Shown here: piece after piece, positions 13,856-35,522 of the stretch
How positions within the stretch are numbered: position 1 is the first letter of the stretch
How the letters are laid out: each line of letters begins with the position of its first letter
DNA from: Lutjanus erythropterus
Lineage: Eukaryota; Chordata; Actinopteri; Lutjaniformes; Lutjanidae
Direction: 5' to 3'
DNA: 64,000 nt
Assembly (NCBI GenBank): GCA_020091685.1
Contig: CM034594.1
Span: forward strand, 1,436,403-1,500,402
Translations under genes and position numbers: made by a program
Notes under the pieces: generated by a model
What the model was told of the DNA's origin: nothing
The model's input: the letters and a program-made list of their open reading frames with translations, nothing else
Database searches by the model: none

Positions 13856-14172
13856 CCAGGGCCAAAATTATTAGCCCCCCTGATGCTAATAGTCATTTGT
13901 GTATCCTTTTTGTTGGATAACAGCCTGCAGTCATTCGTTGTAGTCCTCTGGCATGGACCTTGGTCTTCCGTTACCCCCACAGATTTTCAGTGGGATTCAA
14001 GTCAGGGCTTTGTGCAGGCCAGTCAATAGCGTTCACTTTGGTCTTCTGGAGGTAGTTCTTCACCAGGAGCGACGTATGTTTTGGGTTGTTGGTGTGTTGG
14101 AAGACAAAGCGGTGACTCAGACCCAGTTTTGCTGCTGACTGCTTGAGGTTTTCTTTCAAAATCTTCACAGGT
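13856..14172 (-). mobile_element. truncated Tc1/mariner-like element with broken transposase
   Basis: The minus strand encodes about 65 residues typical of the C-terminal half of Tc1 transposases, including NNPKHTS and AQSPDLNPTENLWG. The second block carries the third catalytic acidic residue, the E of NPTENLWG. In the first block the usual D before PKHTS is N, so the catalytic triad is damaged. A terminus-like sequence (GGCCAAAATTATTAGCCCC) lies at the left edge. The N-terminal half is absent. A dead copy inside fbxo46 intron 1. Confidence 0.8.
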
Positions 14173-15703
14173 GAAGAGCAACACTACACAGAAAGAAGTT
14201 CTATCATTTTTATCCTATCCTAAAAAATATAGGATAAATAGAAGACAGACAGTCTACAACGAGACAGAGCAGCTGACAATGTCACAGAACAGCTGTAAAC
14301 TTTGTAGCTCTTCAGGCTAATGTTAGCCAGCAGACTGCTGTTTACAGAGGGACAGTTAAAATCTCACCTCCTGTTCTGGCTGGAAAGAATAAACAACCTG
14401 TCTCTCTTCAAACATTTTCTCATCCAGACTCCTTTAACTTCTGCATCTGTTTTTCTCACAGCAAAGTTTTACTGCACCAAACTGTTGCACCACATCTGTT
14501 TCCGGTTTGTTTACATCCGCTTCCACATGAGATCACTTGAAATTGCGTCCCGCGAAATCCCACAGGATTCCATGATCTCACGAGATCACGTTCCCCCTAT
14601 TCATAATCTTAATATAAAACTATGGCTGGCTGTAACTTGGAGGACTTTGGAGAAAATATAAAATAGTCTTTAATGAATATGTAATAGGCAGTGTTTTATT
14701 ATGAACATCCAATTTATTTTTTACAAGAAAAGTTGCAAAAATGTGAATGCTATCAATTATAGTTCTTAGACAGACTGAAAATCAGAATCGGCCAAAATCG
14801 GAATAGTCATGTCAGACCCTTAAAAAAATTGGAAATTGAAATCAGCCAAGAAAATTGAAATCAGTGCATCTCTACATTACACAGAAATGGTAAATGCAAA
14901 CGCAGTACAAAGTAGTACAAAAAAGCCTTAGTGTACCCTTTAGATAATAAGATATGTTATATTACATTATATACATTAGACATGTGTGAAAGATTTTTTG
15001 TTGTTTGTGGTTTGGTTTGCAAAATAACCATGACTTATAAAGAATACATGTAAATGCCTTGTGCCAAGGAGTTTAACATAGATATTGAGCTATGCAAGGG
15101 CTGGAATGGCTAGTCATTTATGTGCATGCATGTGGTTATACTATATTTTGTTTAATCAGGATGTTGTGTATTAGCTGATGAGTTAGAATATTTTAAGTAT
15201 CTCATCATTCATACCGATCATACTATTTTGATAGTCAGTGATTTGTTTTTTGGCTTATGTCCAGACCAGGAGAACTATAATATTGATGTCCAATGGGGAC
15301 TGGGGAAAATATACTGTTAATATTGGAAAGTTGATACAAAAAAGAAAATTCCTGTGCAGTTTATTTCTTTAATATAGTTTTAACATGTAATGTACAAAGG
15401 GTAAACTCTGGACAGATAAGGCGTAACTGTGGGTTCATGCTGTTCTCAGATGTAGAGGAGGCCTTCAGATCAACAGTGAGCCAAACATGTTGCTCCTTTG
15501 CCACTTGTTCCTCTCCTTAAGCATGCCGGCACGTTCCTGGCAGCCCCTACAGCTGGCATAGCTGCAGAAGCAAAGCACACTGGGTGGACTAAAGGCTTTC
15601 CCCCCTAGCCTGTAGCATAGGCTCTTTGGCAGGGAGACGGGGGTGAGGACAGGGAGGACAGCTACAGTAGTTTCACTACTACCCCACCCCCTCCTGCTGT
15701 TTG

Positions 15704-15713
15704 CTAAAAATAG
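15704..15713 (+). promoter_or_regulatory. consensus MEF2-type site in a GC-richer intronic block
   Basis: CTAAAAATAG fits the MEF2 consensus YTAWWWWTAR. It sits in a less AT-rich block (about 15.44-15.97 kb) upstream of the fbxo46 coding exons. One match can occur by chance; the context is the only extra support. Confidence 0.3.
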
Positions 15714-16460
15714 GTCCAGCATATGCCTACATGCTCCTCCCTGTGTTGCCTCCTATTAAGCAAGTCCTCTTTGAAGCACTGAGATGCAGGAGATGAGCAG
15801 GGGGAGAGGGAGAGGGAGAGGGAGGAAAGGAGAGTCCATTTGGAGCTTTTGTGTTCCATCTTTCATCCCTTTCATGTGCAGGCCGCAGACACCGAACCTG
15901 AAATGGAATCCCTTTAATTTGATTTAGAGGCTCCAAAGCAGGGCAGATGATCTTAATACACAGCAGCAACTGTAATCGCTAATTCAGTTTGACCAAAGTA
16001 GGAGACAGGCCAGTTGTGATTAGTTCAGTTTGTAGAACGATCATAGGGCTGCTCTCTCGAGTCTGGTGGCTGGGCTGCTGCTGGTGCACAATGCAAACAC
16101 CCTGTCTGAACTGTACCTCGAGGCAACTATTCAATACAGCCTCAATTGGTCATTGATTATCTGAATTGATCCTGGCTGTAATGGGGATTGTTGCTGTAGA
16201 GATATGAACTCTGTTCTCAGTGACTGAGCTGACATATGACTGTGCTGGTTCTCTCTTTTCTCTCATTCCCTACTTCACCTTTCCTCTTATCTCTCCTTGT
16301 CCTCCTGATGCAGGTTGTATGCCCAGTGTTGCCGGTCAGCTCGGTGACAGACAGTGCCCATCAGGTCGGCACTGGGACAGGGAGCCCACAATGAGAGCTC
16401 TGGCTCTGGGTGTTTGCTGGCCAGCATAGATGCCGATATGCCCCGGTGGTCCGCTTCCTG

Positions 16461-19400
16461 ATGGACCGAGACACCTTCTCCCACATCCGTCTGTGGTGCC
16501 CGCGCCCCTTTGGCACCTACTCCCAGAACAAAGCAAGGAGCCCGGGCTCAGGGGGCAGCGGTGGAGGTGGAGGTGGGACAGGGTCCCCCTCCCTCTGCAA
16601 GGCTGAGCCCTCTCCGGATGCCAGAAGGACGGTGGATGGAAGCGAAGATGGGGGGATGATAGTGGGGGTGCAGGAAGAGAATGGAGAGGAGGACGATGTG
16701 GGCTCAGAGAACACTCCACCCGAACCTGAGCTTGTCTCCACCTCCCTGACACAGAGCCAGGCCCCTCCTCCCTCTTCAGCCCCTCCCTCACCACCCTCTT
16801 CCGGGTCCCAGATGGAAGATGGCCGCGTGCTGTTAGACACCTGGTATGTCATTAAGCCAGGCAACACCAAGGAGAAGATTGCCTTTTTTGTTGCACACCA
16901 GTTCAGTGGAGCAGGCCAGCCCAGACCCAGCGCCATGAAGGTAAGGAGCTGAAAAAAAAAAAATCTATAACAACATATTTGAGTATGAATTAATGTGCAA
17001 TATTGTAGATGATGGTCATATGTCATATTCTAGTTTTTAGTGTTTCAGCTGGTCATTGCTGATGTGTAGTTATGTTATGTTTACGTAACATTACTTGCAC
17101 ATCCTCTTGAAAACATAACCAGTTATCTGATTGCATTTGAAATGCTTCCAATAATCATTTTCACCAGGATTTATCAGCTGCACTTCCTAGCTCTCTTTTC
17201 TCTTCAACAGCAAGTTGAAACACACCACTGCAGTGCCCACATAGCCCCTGGTGTCCTTAACATAGATGCTGTTAACATTCCTTAATTTTTAGGGAATAGT
17301 TACTTAGATCGTGTCAAGTTCTCCCTGTGGTATCAAAAATTGTACTGAATATTGAGATTTCAAGAGACTGTTTTGAAGTTAGATATTCCAGCATCGTGAC
17401 AACATTATTCTCTATCTGCAGCTCCCAGCTCTGAAATATATATTTAAGAGACTTCTGGTATTAGGACATTCTGATTGTCTTTACCCTGACCGGTAGCAGC
17501 TACCTAACTAGCTCACTTTCACAACAAACCACCTCTAGAGCTCTGTCACATACACACGTTACCCACAAGCCCAGCCTGCTTAAAGGGGAAGGTTTGGCCT
17601 TTAACATACAGACACACGCAGTTTGGTTGTGGGTGTGCAAACCATAGGTGGAGGAATTAATGAGGTCCATCACTTAAAGGGATAGTTTGTATAATTTGAG
17701 TTGGGGTTGTATGAGATTCTTATTAATAGTCAGTGTGTTACCTACAGTAGATGCCATGTGGCATACCCCCAGCTTGGAGAAGCAGAGAGGGACACCAGTA
17801 CAGAAGCAAAGAAATATACTGCTGTGGACAGTGTTAGTAGAACATATTTTAGCTTCTTAAAAAAAGGTCCACCTAAAAAATCCATATCAGTTCAGCTAAG
17901 TTACATTGAGAATATTATCACAGATTTATCTTGCTACACTAAATATCTCTCTCCAAACCAAAGTCCTGAGGTAAAATGAGTAATTTTACCTCGCAGAGTT
18001 GTTCAGCTACCACTGACTTGATCTGTTTGTTTGTGCTATTATGTGTGTTCTGTGTTTTAAAAGGATAGTTCAGATTCACAGAGATCAAACAATAAAACAG
18101 ACAGATCAAGACAGCAGTGGACCAACAACTCCCATGTTCTGTTAGGTAACATTAGTGATTTCACCTCTGAAATTTGGTTGGTTTGGAGAGAGATATTTGG
18201 CTTATATAATGGGGGTTTCCCCTTGGGTAATGCTGTTTTACAGCAAGGTAAAGCTGTGAAAATATTCTAAATATAGCGCATATTTAAACTGATATTGTTT
18301 TTTTTTTCAAGTTGCAGAAATACCTTTTATTGCTAATCCTGACCTCAGCAGTTCATTGCCTCGCTTCTGTGCGGATACTCCATCCTGCTTCCCCACACTG
18401 TGGGCGTGTCACCATCTACTGTAGGAAATATACTGCAGTACCTAATACTATCCTACATCAAATAATCTGAACTATCCCTTAGTGAGTTGTGATTTATTAA
18501 CTTTAGCATAACATGTTTGCACTATTTGAGAATCTGCTATATGTTATTTTAGAGAAAATGTGTATATTGAGGTAAATATCATATCACAGAATAGCTTGAA
18601 AATATCGATAATATTTTGAAGCCACATCACCCAGCCCTACGATTTGGTCATTTTTCAATTGTTTTCTTTCTCCACAGGTTAAAGGTAACTGGGCAACTGA
18701 CTGCAGTAAAGCCAAAAGACGAAGACGATGTTCCTCCTACGACCCTCCAACTCGCTCCCAAGCGTCAGAGCCACAGCTCAGCCATGACTCCCCCCTTGTG
18801 CCTCCAACCCCTGATGAACCACTTTTAGGAGGCGTGAACGAGACGGACCTGCTATCGGTTGCAGAGATGGTTGCCTTGGTTGAGCAGAGGACCGCCATGG
18901 CCCTCCAGGGAATCGTGGCTGCTCATGGGAACCAACACCACCACCAGCCCCCTACTACCACTCCCAGTCAGGGCCTTACGCCCCACCAGCACACCCTTCT
19001 CCGTGGCACAGTGTCAGACCCCACTCCTGCTGTGTTTGTGTCGGACAGTTCAAATGGTCAGCCCTCCAAAGAGGCCCAGGAATCCTCGTCTCCCATCCAG
19101 ACAGACCAGGAGCTAGAGGAGCAGCAGGAGTCATGTAGGGTAGCTCAGGCCATTGCGCACTTTGAGTCCCAGAACCTGGAGAACCAGCTCCATCTTGGTG
19201 CCGGTCCTGGAACAGACTCTTCTAATCGAGACAGAGATAGGGAGCGTAGGAGAGGAGGGGAGTCTGGTGTTGTAACCCCTCCTCCACCTCCCAGCCACAG
19301 TCATGGCGAGGTTAGGATAGCTTTCAGAGTGTCTAATCTGGACCCGCGGTCTCAGTTGGAGCCAGCTGGCAGGTCCCGCTGTATGTTTATGAGTTGTGGC

Positions 19401-20507
19401 GGTGGGGGCAACCAGGCAGCAGCCAGGGCCAAAGAGAAAATCACCTGTGACCTCTACCAGCTCGTCAGCCCTTCATCAAGAGACCCCAGTAGTCTGCTGA
19501 TCGCCGCCACAACCGCTGCCCCCAAACCAGATGGAGACCTCCATCACCCCGACAGGCCGGCCTGTGGCAGCCCAGACCCTGCTCAAGAGCTCTCCTCCAC
19601 AGAGAAGAAAGCTGTGGGCATGGGGCGGGAGCGAGTGACAGGCTTCCACGTGGAAGTGGTGGTGACAGGTGCCGTGGACCAGTGTGTGTTTTATGGCAAG
19701 GACAGTACAGAGAATGTGCAGGAGGAGACGGTGTGTTTCGCTATGCCTAGTGGGGGAGGGGGCGGCGGGGGTGTAGGCAGCTCCACTGACCCTTCATCAG
19801 ATGATCCCCCGCCTGGACAACTCTTCTTCCTTCAGCCTCCTCGGGGCCCAGAGGAGGATGTCAAAGGAACGGGCACTGGCAGTGGGTCAGGAATGTGCTC
19901 TTTGGACTGTGCCAACAACAACGGCCCCGGAACAGGAGTGGCGGTTGGTTCAGGGGAGCGGGCACCTCGACCAGATTCTCCCAGTGTTGGGGATGACTGT
20001 TCAGACCCTTCGCTGTGTCGCCTCTACCGCCACGTGTCCCATGATTTCCTGGAGATCCGATTTCAGATCCAGCGCCTCCTTGAACCCCGCCAGTACATGC
20101 TGCTGCTGCCTGACCACATCATGGTCAACATCTTCAGCTACCTGCCAACACGCTCACTGGCAGCTCTCAAGTGCACCTGCCATTACTTCAAGGTGCTGAT
20201 TGAGACGTATGGGGTGCGGGCAGTGGATTCACGCTGGAATCAAGACCCTCTCTACAGGGACGACCCCTGCAAGCAGTGTAAGCGGCAGTATGAGCGCGGG
20301 GACGTTTCTCTCTGTCGTTGGCACCCCAAACCTTACCACCACGACCTGCCTTATGGACGTTCCTACTGGATGTGCTGCCGGCGTACAGATAAGGACACGC
20401 CAGGTTGCCGTGTTGGGCTCCATGACAACAACTGGGTCCAGCAGCCTGCTGATAGCTCTCAGCCCATTCGCACGAAGAGGGAGGAAAGGAGGGAGGAGGC
20501 CAGGTAG
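16461..20507 (+). CDS. fbxo46: F-box only protein 46
   Basis: Substrate-recognition subunit of an SCF (Skp1-Cul1-F-box) ubiquitin ligase. Two coding exons, 16461-16940 (exon begins 16314 after CTGATGCAG) and 18678-20507, join in phase 0 (AAG, then GTTAAAGGT) to give 769 residues against about 603 in human. Conserved blocks in order: LWCPRPFGTYSQN near the N-terminus, LLDTWYVIKPGNTKEK, KAKRRRRC across the junction, DLLSVAEMVALVEQR, KITCDLYQLVSPS, ETVCFAMPS, then the F-box near residues 632-680 (LLLPDHIMVNIFSYLPTRSL). A Cys/His-rich tail follows (DDPCKQCKRQYERGD, SYWMCCRR, GLHDNNW). The extra length lies in low-complexity Gly/Ser/Pro/Gln linkers. I chose ATG 16461 because MDRDTF... aligns with the mammalian start; an in-frame ATG 51 bases upstream (16410) is possible. 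The whole F-box half is on one long exon. Confidence 0.95.
16941..18677 (+). other. second intron of fbxo46 containing an inverted-repeat element
   Basis: Bounded by GTAAGG after ATGAAG and by TTTCTCCACAG before GTTAAAGG. Most of its second half is a short inverted-repeat mobile element, described separately. No exon is recognised inside. Confidence 0.8.
17675..18482. mobile_element. non-autonomous inverted-repeat element (MITE-like)
   Basis: The left edge (AAAGGGATAGTTTGTATAAT) and the reverse complement of the right edge (AAGGGATAGTTCAGATTATT) form imperfect terminal inverted repeats. A third copy of the motif (AAAAGGATAGTTCAGATTCA) lies inside near 18059, which suggests two related copies nested or in tandem. 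No transposase is visible. A related stretch occurs at 28.15-28.43 kb; both contain a GATTTCAC...GTTTGGTTGGTTT-like block. Confidence 0.6.
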
Positions 20508-20852
20508 GGAGGAGCGAGTCCATCACACATACAACTCTCATCTCCTCCTGCTCGCCTCCTCCTTTCTCCCTCTTCTACGTTCAGAGAACGATGAACGGGA
20601 GAAACGAGAGGAGTAAAAGGAGGAATCGGCACTCCAGGACTGTTTTTGTTTTTCTTTGCTCCAGCACTCCCTTCTCGTACTTGTCCTCAGTGGAGGGAGG
20701 TTGAGAGGTGAAGAAGGAAGAGAGGTGTGTTACTCTCCTTGCCTTTTTTTCCCCCAAGCCCTCCAGAATCCCTCCCCCCTCCCTCCACTGTGCTCCAGAG
20801 TGGCACCTTTTAAAAGTTTGCGTACCAGGGTTGGGGTCCCCTCCTGCTGCTG

Positions 20853-20880
20853 TCAGTCAGTCAGTCAGTCAGTCAGTCAG
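20853..20880 (+). repeat. (CAGT)n tetranucleotide array in the fbxo46 3' UTR
   Basis: About seven perfect CAGT units, 345 bases after the stop codon. In RNA the array reads as repeated GUCAGUCA. Confidence 0.85.
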
Positions 20881-22140
20881 CCCTCTTTCTGCCTCTTACT
20901 CATTTGGGTTTCTGTCTAACTCCATTCATGGCTGTTAGGTAATTCATGTGAAAACTTTGCAGTGTATTTGATTGAGATTAGCATTCATAAAGTGACGCAT
21001 AGAAATGTAATGCCCTAGAGCCTGCTTACTGTTCCCAGTACTTGTTCTATGTTCTGTGTCGTATCACAAACTTCCATGTTAGCTGTACAATGGTGCTTCA
21101 AGGAATGAGCTGTACCGAGTCCAACAGATGTAAAAGTTTTCAGTGGTGGAATGTCCAGCGTTGCTATAGAAATGTGATTGTATAAAGCAAACTTGATTTT
21201 CCGTTGTACAAGATTGCCATTTGTACCTGTCCTGCGCCATGCGTTTCTATTTCTCTCTGAATGTGCTGTAACGTTGTACTATGTTGATTAGTCCCCTGAT
21301 AATGCTGCTGAAATCATTGCCTGTGTCACTGATGTTAATTCTGAAATAGCCATACCATTGGTTAATGACAGGCACAGTCTCACCACACCGCTGAGACCTG
21401 TTCTTGTCATTGTTTCAGAGTGGACCCTAACCTTGCTGACCAGCCATAAAGAGGAGCCAACAAGTACGTTTCTGGTTTACAGAGAATTATGGGAGATGAA
21501 TTTTAATTGATTAAGACCATTGGGATTGAATGGGATTTAAAAAGAGAAACTTGATGTCACTTTGGAAAGGCCTGATGTCACTTTGTATGGTTTGATTGAC
21601 TTGCTTGTTTGCCATTTTGTTTTGTTTTATTGGGGTGTGTGTCAGAGAATGTTTGCTGTTGTATTTGCTTTTATTCTTGAGGACTGTGTTCTCCCTGTAT
21701 CGGTCTGTCACCCTACTCAACCTGCAAAGATGTATTTTTTAAATACTCCATCTTTGTTTTAACCCCCCCAGCTCTCTCCCTTCCTTCCCTCCTCCCCTCC
21801 GTCCTCCGATTATTCGGCAGAGGGCAGCGTTTGCCAAAGCCGTCATTCATGCTTAGAAGCGGGTGAAACCAACTACCACAGACCGCAGAAACTCTCTACA
21901 CCAGCTTCCAGCCTTAAATGCCCCCCTACCTCTTACCCACCCTGCAGGAGACTGAGGCGTCAGATACCTCACAGATGATCAAGAGTATTGGGAGTTGCAC
22001 AGGACCCTGTAAGTGGCTAGATTTCAGATGCTCGATAAGACTCCATCCAGCTCTTCTGGATCCACCCATAACTCTTTTGTGTGGGAGTGTAAGATGAACA
22101 GTGCCTGGTGACGGCTCTGACTCTTCATTCTTGGAAAAAC

Positions 22141-22190
22141 CTCCTCCTCTTCTCTCCTCTCCTCTCCTCTCCTCTCTCCTCCCTCTCCCT
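22141..22190 (+). repeat. CTCCT-rich pyrimidine tract
   Basis: Fifty bases made almost only of C and T, mostly CTCCT units, near the 3' end of the presumed fbxo46 transcript. Homopurine-homopyrimidine tracts of this kind can form triplex DNA; in RNA they are typical PTB-type binding sequence. Both are inferences. Confidence 0.8.
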
Positions 22191-22361
22191 TGCTGTTACA
22201 CTCCCCCCACTCCTGCAAGCTGACAGACTGGACATTAAAGAACTGATGTGATAAATGAATTATGCTGAAACTCTGCATGGAGGTGGGAAGATGGTCGGGT
22301 AGTCATGGGAGAACTCTGTAGGTTCCAGACATGTACAATGCTAATGGGAAATATCTGCTTA

Positions 22362-22367
22362 AATAAA
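22362..22367 (+). terminator. candidate poly(A) signal of fbxo46
   Basis: AATAAA on the plus strand downstream of the fbxo46 stop, followed within 40 bases by a TG-containing stretch. It faces the slc5a2 signal about 0.66 kb away, which is consistent with a convergent pair. Confidence 0.5.
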
Positions 22368-23025
22368 AACAGAAGTGATTAAAACTGGAAATCTGAATCA
22401 CTACCTGGTCTGTGTCGTGCCTGATGAGTAAATCTGCAACCAGTGATTCCTTTAAAGCTGTGATTGACTAAATCATTTGTCCTGATATCTAATCAGAAAT
22501 TGGTGTGAACAACAGTCAAAACAACTTTTAAGAGTACAATATAGCTGCAGTGATATTTAGTGTGATCTATCAGTCTTTGCTGATGTGTGTCCTCTGATGG
22601 AAAAGTGACTGGGAAGCTAACAGACATTAACATGCTGTGTTGTTACTATTTCAATTAACATTAAGTCAAAAATGAAAAATTGGGTAAAAAAGGTTCTATT
22701 GAGGTTATTTGGTGAGTGATTGAGCTATTTTTTTTTTTTATATTGGCTCAGCCAGGTTATATAAGATGTCAAGTCAGCTTACAGACAGGTGACACATTTT
22801 GAAACAAAACTTTGTTGTATTTTCCTTTAATCTATATGTCATTTAACACAGTTGTAAGGTATTGGAAAAGCTTGAAAAGTGCTAGAATATGACTTTGGAA
22901 AAGGTGTATGACCCTTGTAATTGGAGGAGCAGAAGTCAAGTTTTCTCTCAGACCACTTTTTTTTTTTTTAGCCAAAGTTTTCAGAGTAGCTAAAAAAAAA
23001 ACCTACTCTTAGGACTACTTGAGAC

Positions 23026-23031
23026 TTTATT
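23026..23031 (-). terminator. candidate poly(A) signal of slc5a2
   Basis: AATAAA on the minus strand (TTTATT on plus), about 400 bases beyond the slc5a2 stop codon. It would give a short 3' UTR and end the gene before the convergent fbxo46 3' end. Confidence 0.45.
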
Positions 23032-23431
23032 GAGTTTAAATTTTACCTGCCTTCCGAATTATAATTTTTTTCTTCTCACACCTCTGATATCAGCGCAGGA
23101 AGCAGGCGCATATTGTCTTGTGATTGAATCAACCTGAAACAGTAGACAGTAATGGCATTTTAACCTAATAAAAACCTTTTTAGATTGCATCACACAATCA
23201 CCTGAAGACTGGAGAAATAATCACAACCTACTGTAGTCTACAGAGAAGAAAGACTGTTGGTAGTGTATTTTGCATTTTTTTAATTGCAAAATGTCTGATT
23301 TACAGTGTAGTGACAACTGATTACCAACAGATGGCAACACTGTCATACTTATTTTTGAGTCCTTTGAAGATTGACTCAACAAACTGATTAAACTGAATCA
23401 CATCAAGATACCTACTCAAATTTTTTGACTG

Positions 23432-34096
<10,665 letters not shown>

Positions 34097-35329
34097 CGCT
34101 CTACTTTGTTTAACTTGTAGCTTGATTTTATTACCTTCCTTTACTGGTAAACCTGCCTTTGGTTTATCTTTGCTTTTTACAAATCGCTAAAAACCACGCT
34201 GAAATATCAATATGACCAAATAAGAACAAGTAAAGAAACACTACTAGTCGAAGATCGGTGCATGGGCAGGTGATATTGGGTGGTCAGTGTCAAGTGAGAA
34301 CTTTGGCCAGCTTTGACAATGGGCAGATTCAGCAGTTTATTCATTGGACTAATTATTAACACCAAACCATGAAAAACAGGGTTTCAGTCATATAGTTCCA
34401 CTGGACTTTAAACATTTTACATGCAGAAATGTAGACTTGTATCGCTGTTGCCCAAACAGCTACTGTATACACGTCTCCACCGTACAAACGTCGATTAGTC
34501 AAATGCTTCGGCAAAAAAAAGGCATCAGTAAGAAACATGTAAGCAAATAGTCCTTTAATCATTTGAGAGCACTGCTTTCATCAGAACATCCATTTGCCTT
34601 TCAGTTCACAAACTTCATTAGATTGTACAAATGAGGGCAGCTTCACGTCTCTGAAGGGACACACAGTGTGCAGGTGTGCATATGTGCAGAGAGCTTGTGT
34701 TGAACAGATTTACGCCTCGGCATAGAAAACATGCATGCGCACACAATCACTTTTCACATGTCATACAAGCTGTAAGCACACAAAGGAAAAGAAAATCAAT
34801 TCATTCATTTCAAAGTGAAAATTCAGAGCGTGTTATTGTAAATGAAACAGATGGTGTGACTTTTGCGAGGAACACGAACTAAAGCTCACGTCTCTTAACT
34901 GACTAAATGACAAAAATATGCTATATTTGTTGTGTGTTTGAGTAGTGAATATCCTACTGAAATTAAGTTCAAGAACCTTACCAACTTCACAGTTCTGGTC
35001 ATACCTAACAGGTATGAATTATTATAATATAAGAAGAGCTCAAACATCTCAGCTATCCCTCTGACCAGGCCTGTAATGTCATCATTTTAGGGGCAAGGCC
35101 ACTTGGCCCTTTAGTGTTGTCAGTTTTGAGGGAACAGAGGCCAAACATCAGGGACTAAGGCCATCAAATAAAAGAATGAAGTCCACTGAAATAATGTATT
35201 TATGGATTAAGGATGATTTTTTACTTCAGTTTTTTCCTAATTTGCTAACACTGAGTACAGGGACACTGGAGGTCAGTGAGAGGGCAATCTATATAGCGAC
35301 ATAATAAATAGTGCACAATATATATTGAA

Positions 35330-35522
35330 TTAATATGTCAAAATAATGAGAAATTCTCAAAACAGTCATTGTATAATAATGACAAGGTTTCTCGTTTTGA
35401 GATACCAATGCATTATTTTGAAATATTAATAACAATAAGTCATTATTTTGAGGAAGTTAATCATTTTAATGACTTTCAGGATCTTTTTTCCCATCACATT
35501 GGCAGCAATGAGCTTCCATAGA
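35330..35522. mobile_element. partial second copy of the slc5a2-intron MITE family
   Basis: It shares the internal CATTATTTTGAAATA-type units and the right terminus (CACATTGGCAGCAATGAGCT then TCCATAG) with the 33.07-33.41 kb element. The left terminus is not found, so the copy is truncated. Confidence 0.55.

Larger units (their letters stand above)
6552..16313 (+). other. large first intron of fbxo46, repeat-rich
   Basis: No coding exon is recognised here. Repeat-like segments include hAT-like fragments starting with GGGCTGTACAATTAAT near 7146 and a related stretch at about 10.85-11.19 kb, a compound GT/CG tract at 11.84-11.93 kb, a Tc1-like transposase remnant at 13.86-14.17 kb and a further repeat-like block at about 14.2-14.9 kb. 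The segment at 15.44-16.2 kb is less AT-rich and could hold regulatory DNA or an alternative 5' exon. Confidence 0.5.
20508..22385 (+). other. fbxo46: probable 3' untranslated region and poly(A) region of fbxo46
   Basis: After the TAG stop (20505-20507) there is no further coding exon. The first good poly(A) signal I noted is AATAAA at 22362-22367, about 1.85 kb downstream. The UTR carries a CAGT tetranucleotide array and a long pyrimidine tract, listed separately. The stop lies in CAGGTAGGG, which also resembles a splice donor, but the protein end matches the family (basic RREE-type tail), so I keep the stop. Confidence 0.5.

Noticed and set aside
16410..16460. Alternative fbxo46 start 17 codons upstream
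   Set aside because: The family starts at the equivalent of MDR; the upstream 17 residues are not recognised. It remains possible.
16336..17026. Minus-strand open frames of 150-170 codons
   Set aside because: They are antisense shadows of the GC-rich fbxo46 exon and lack domains.
20500..20512. CAGGTAGGG at the fbxo46 stop as a splice donor
   Set aside because: The protein end fits the family and no downstream continuation exon was found.
20188..20541. Antisense open frame over the F-box exon
   Set aside because: It is a shadow of the coding strand; no family match.
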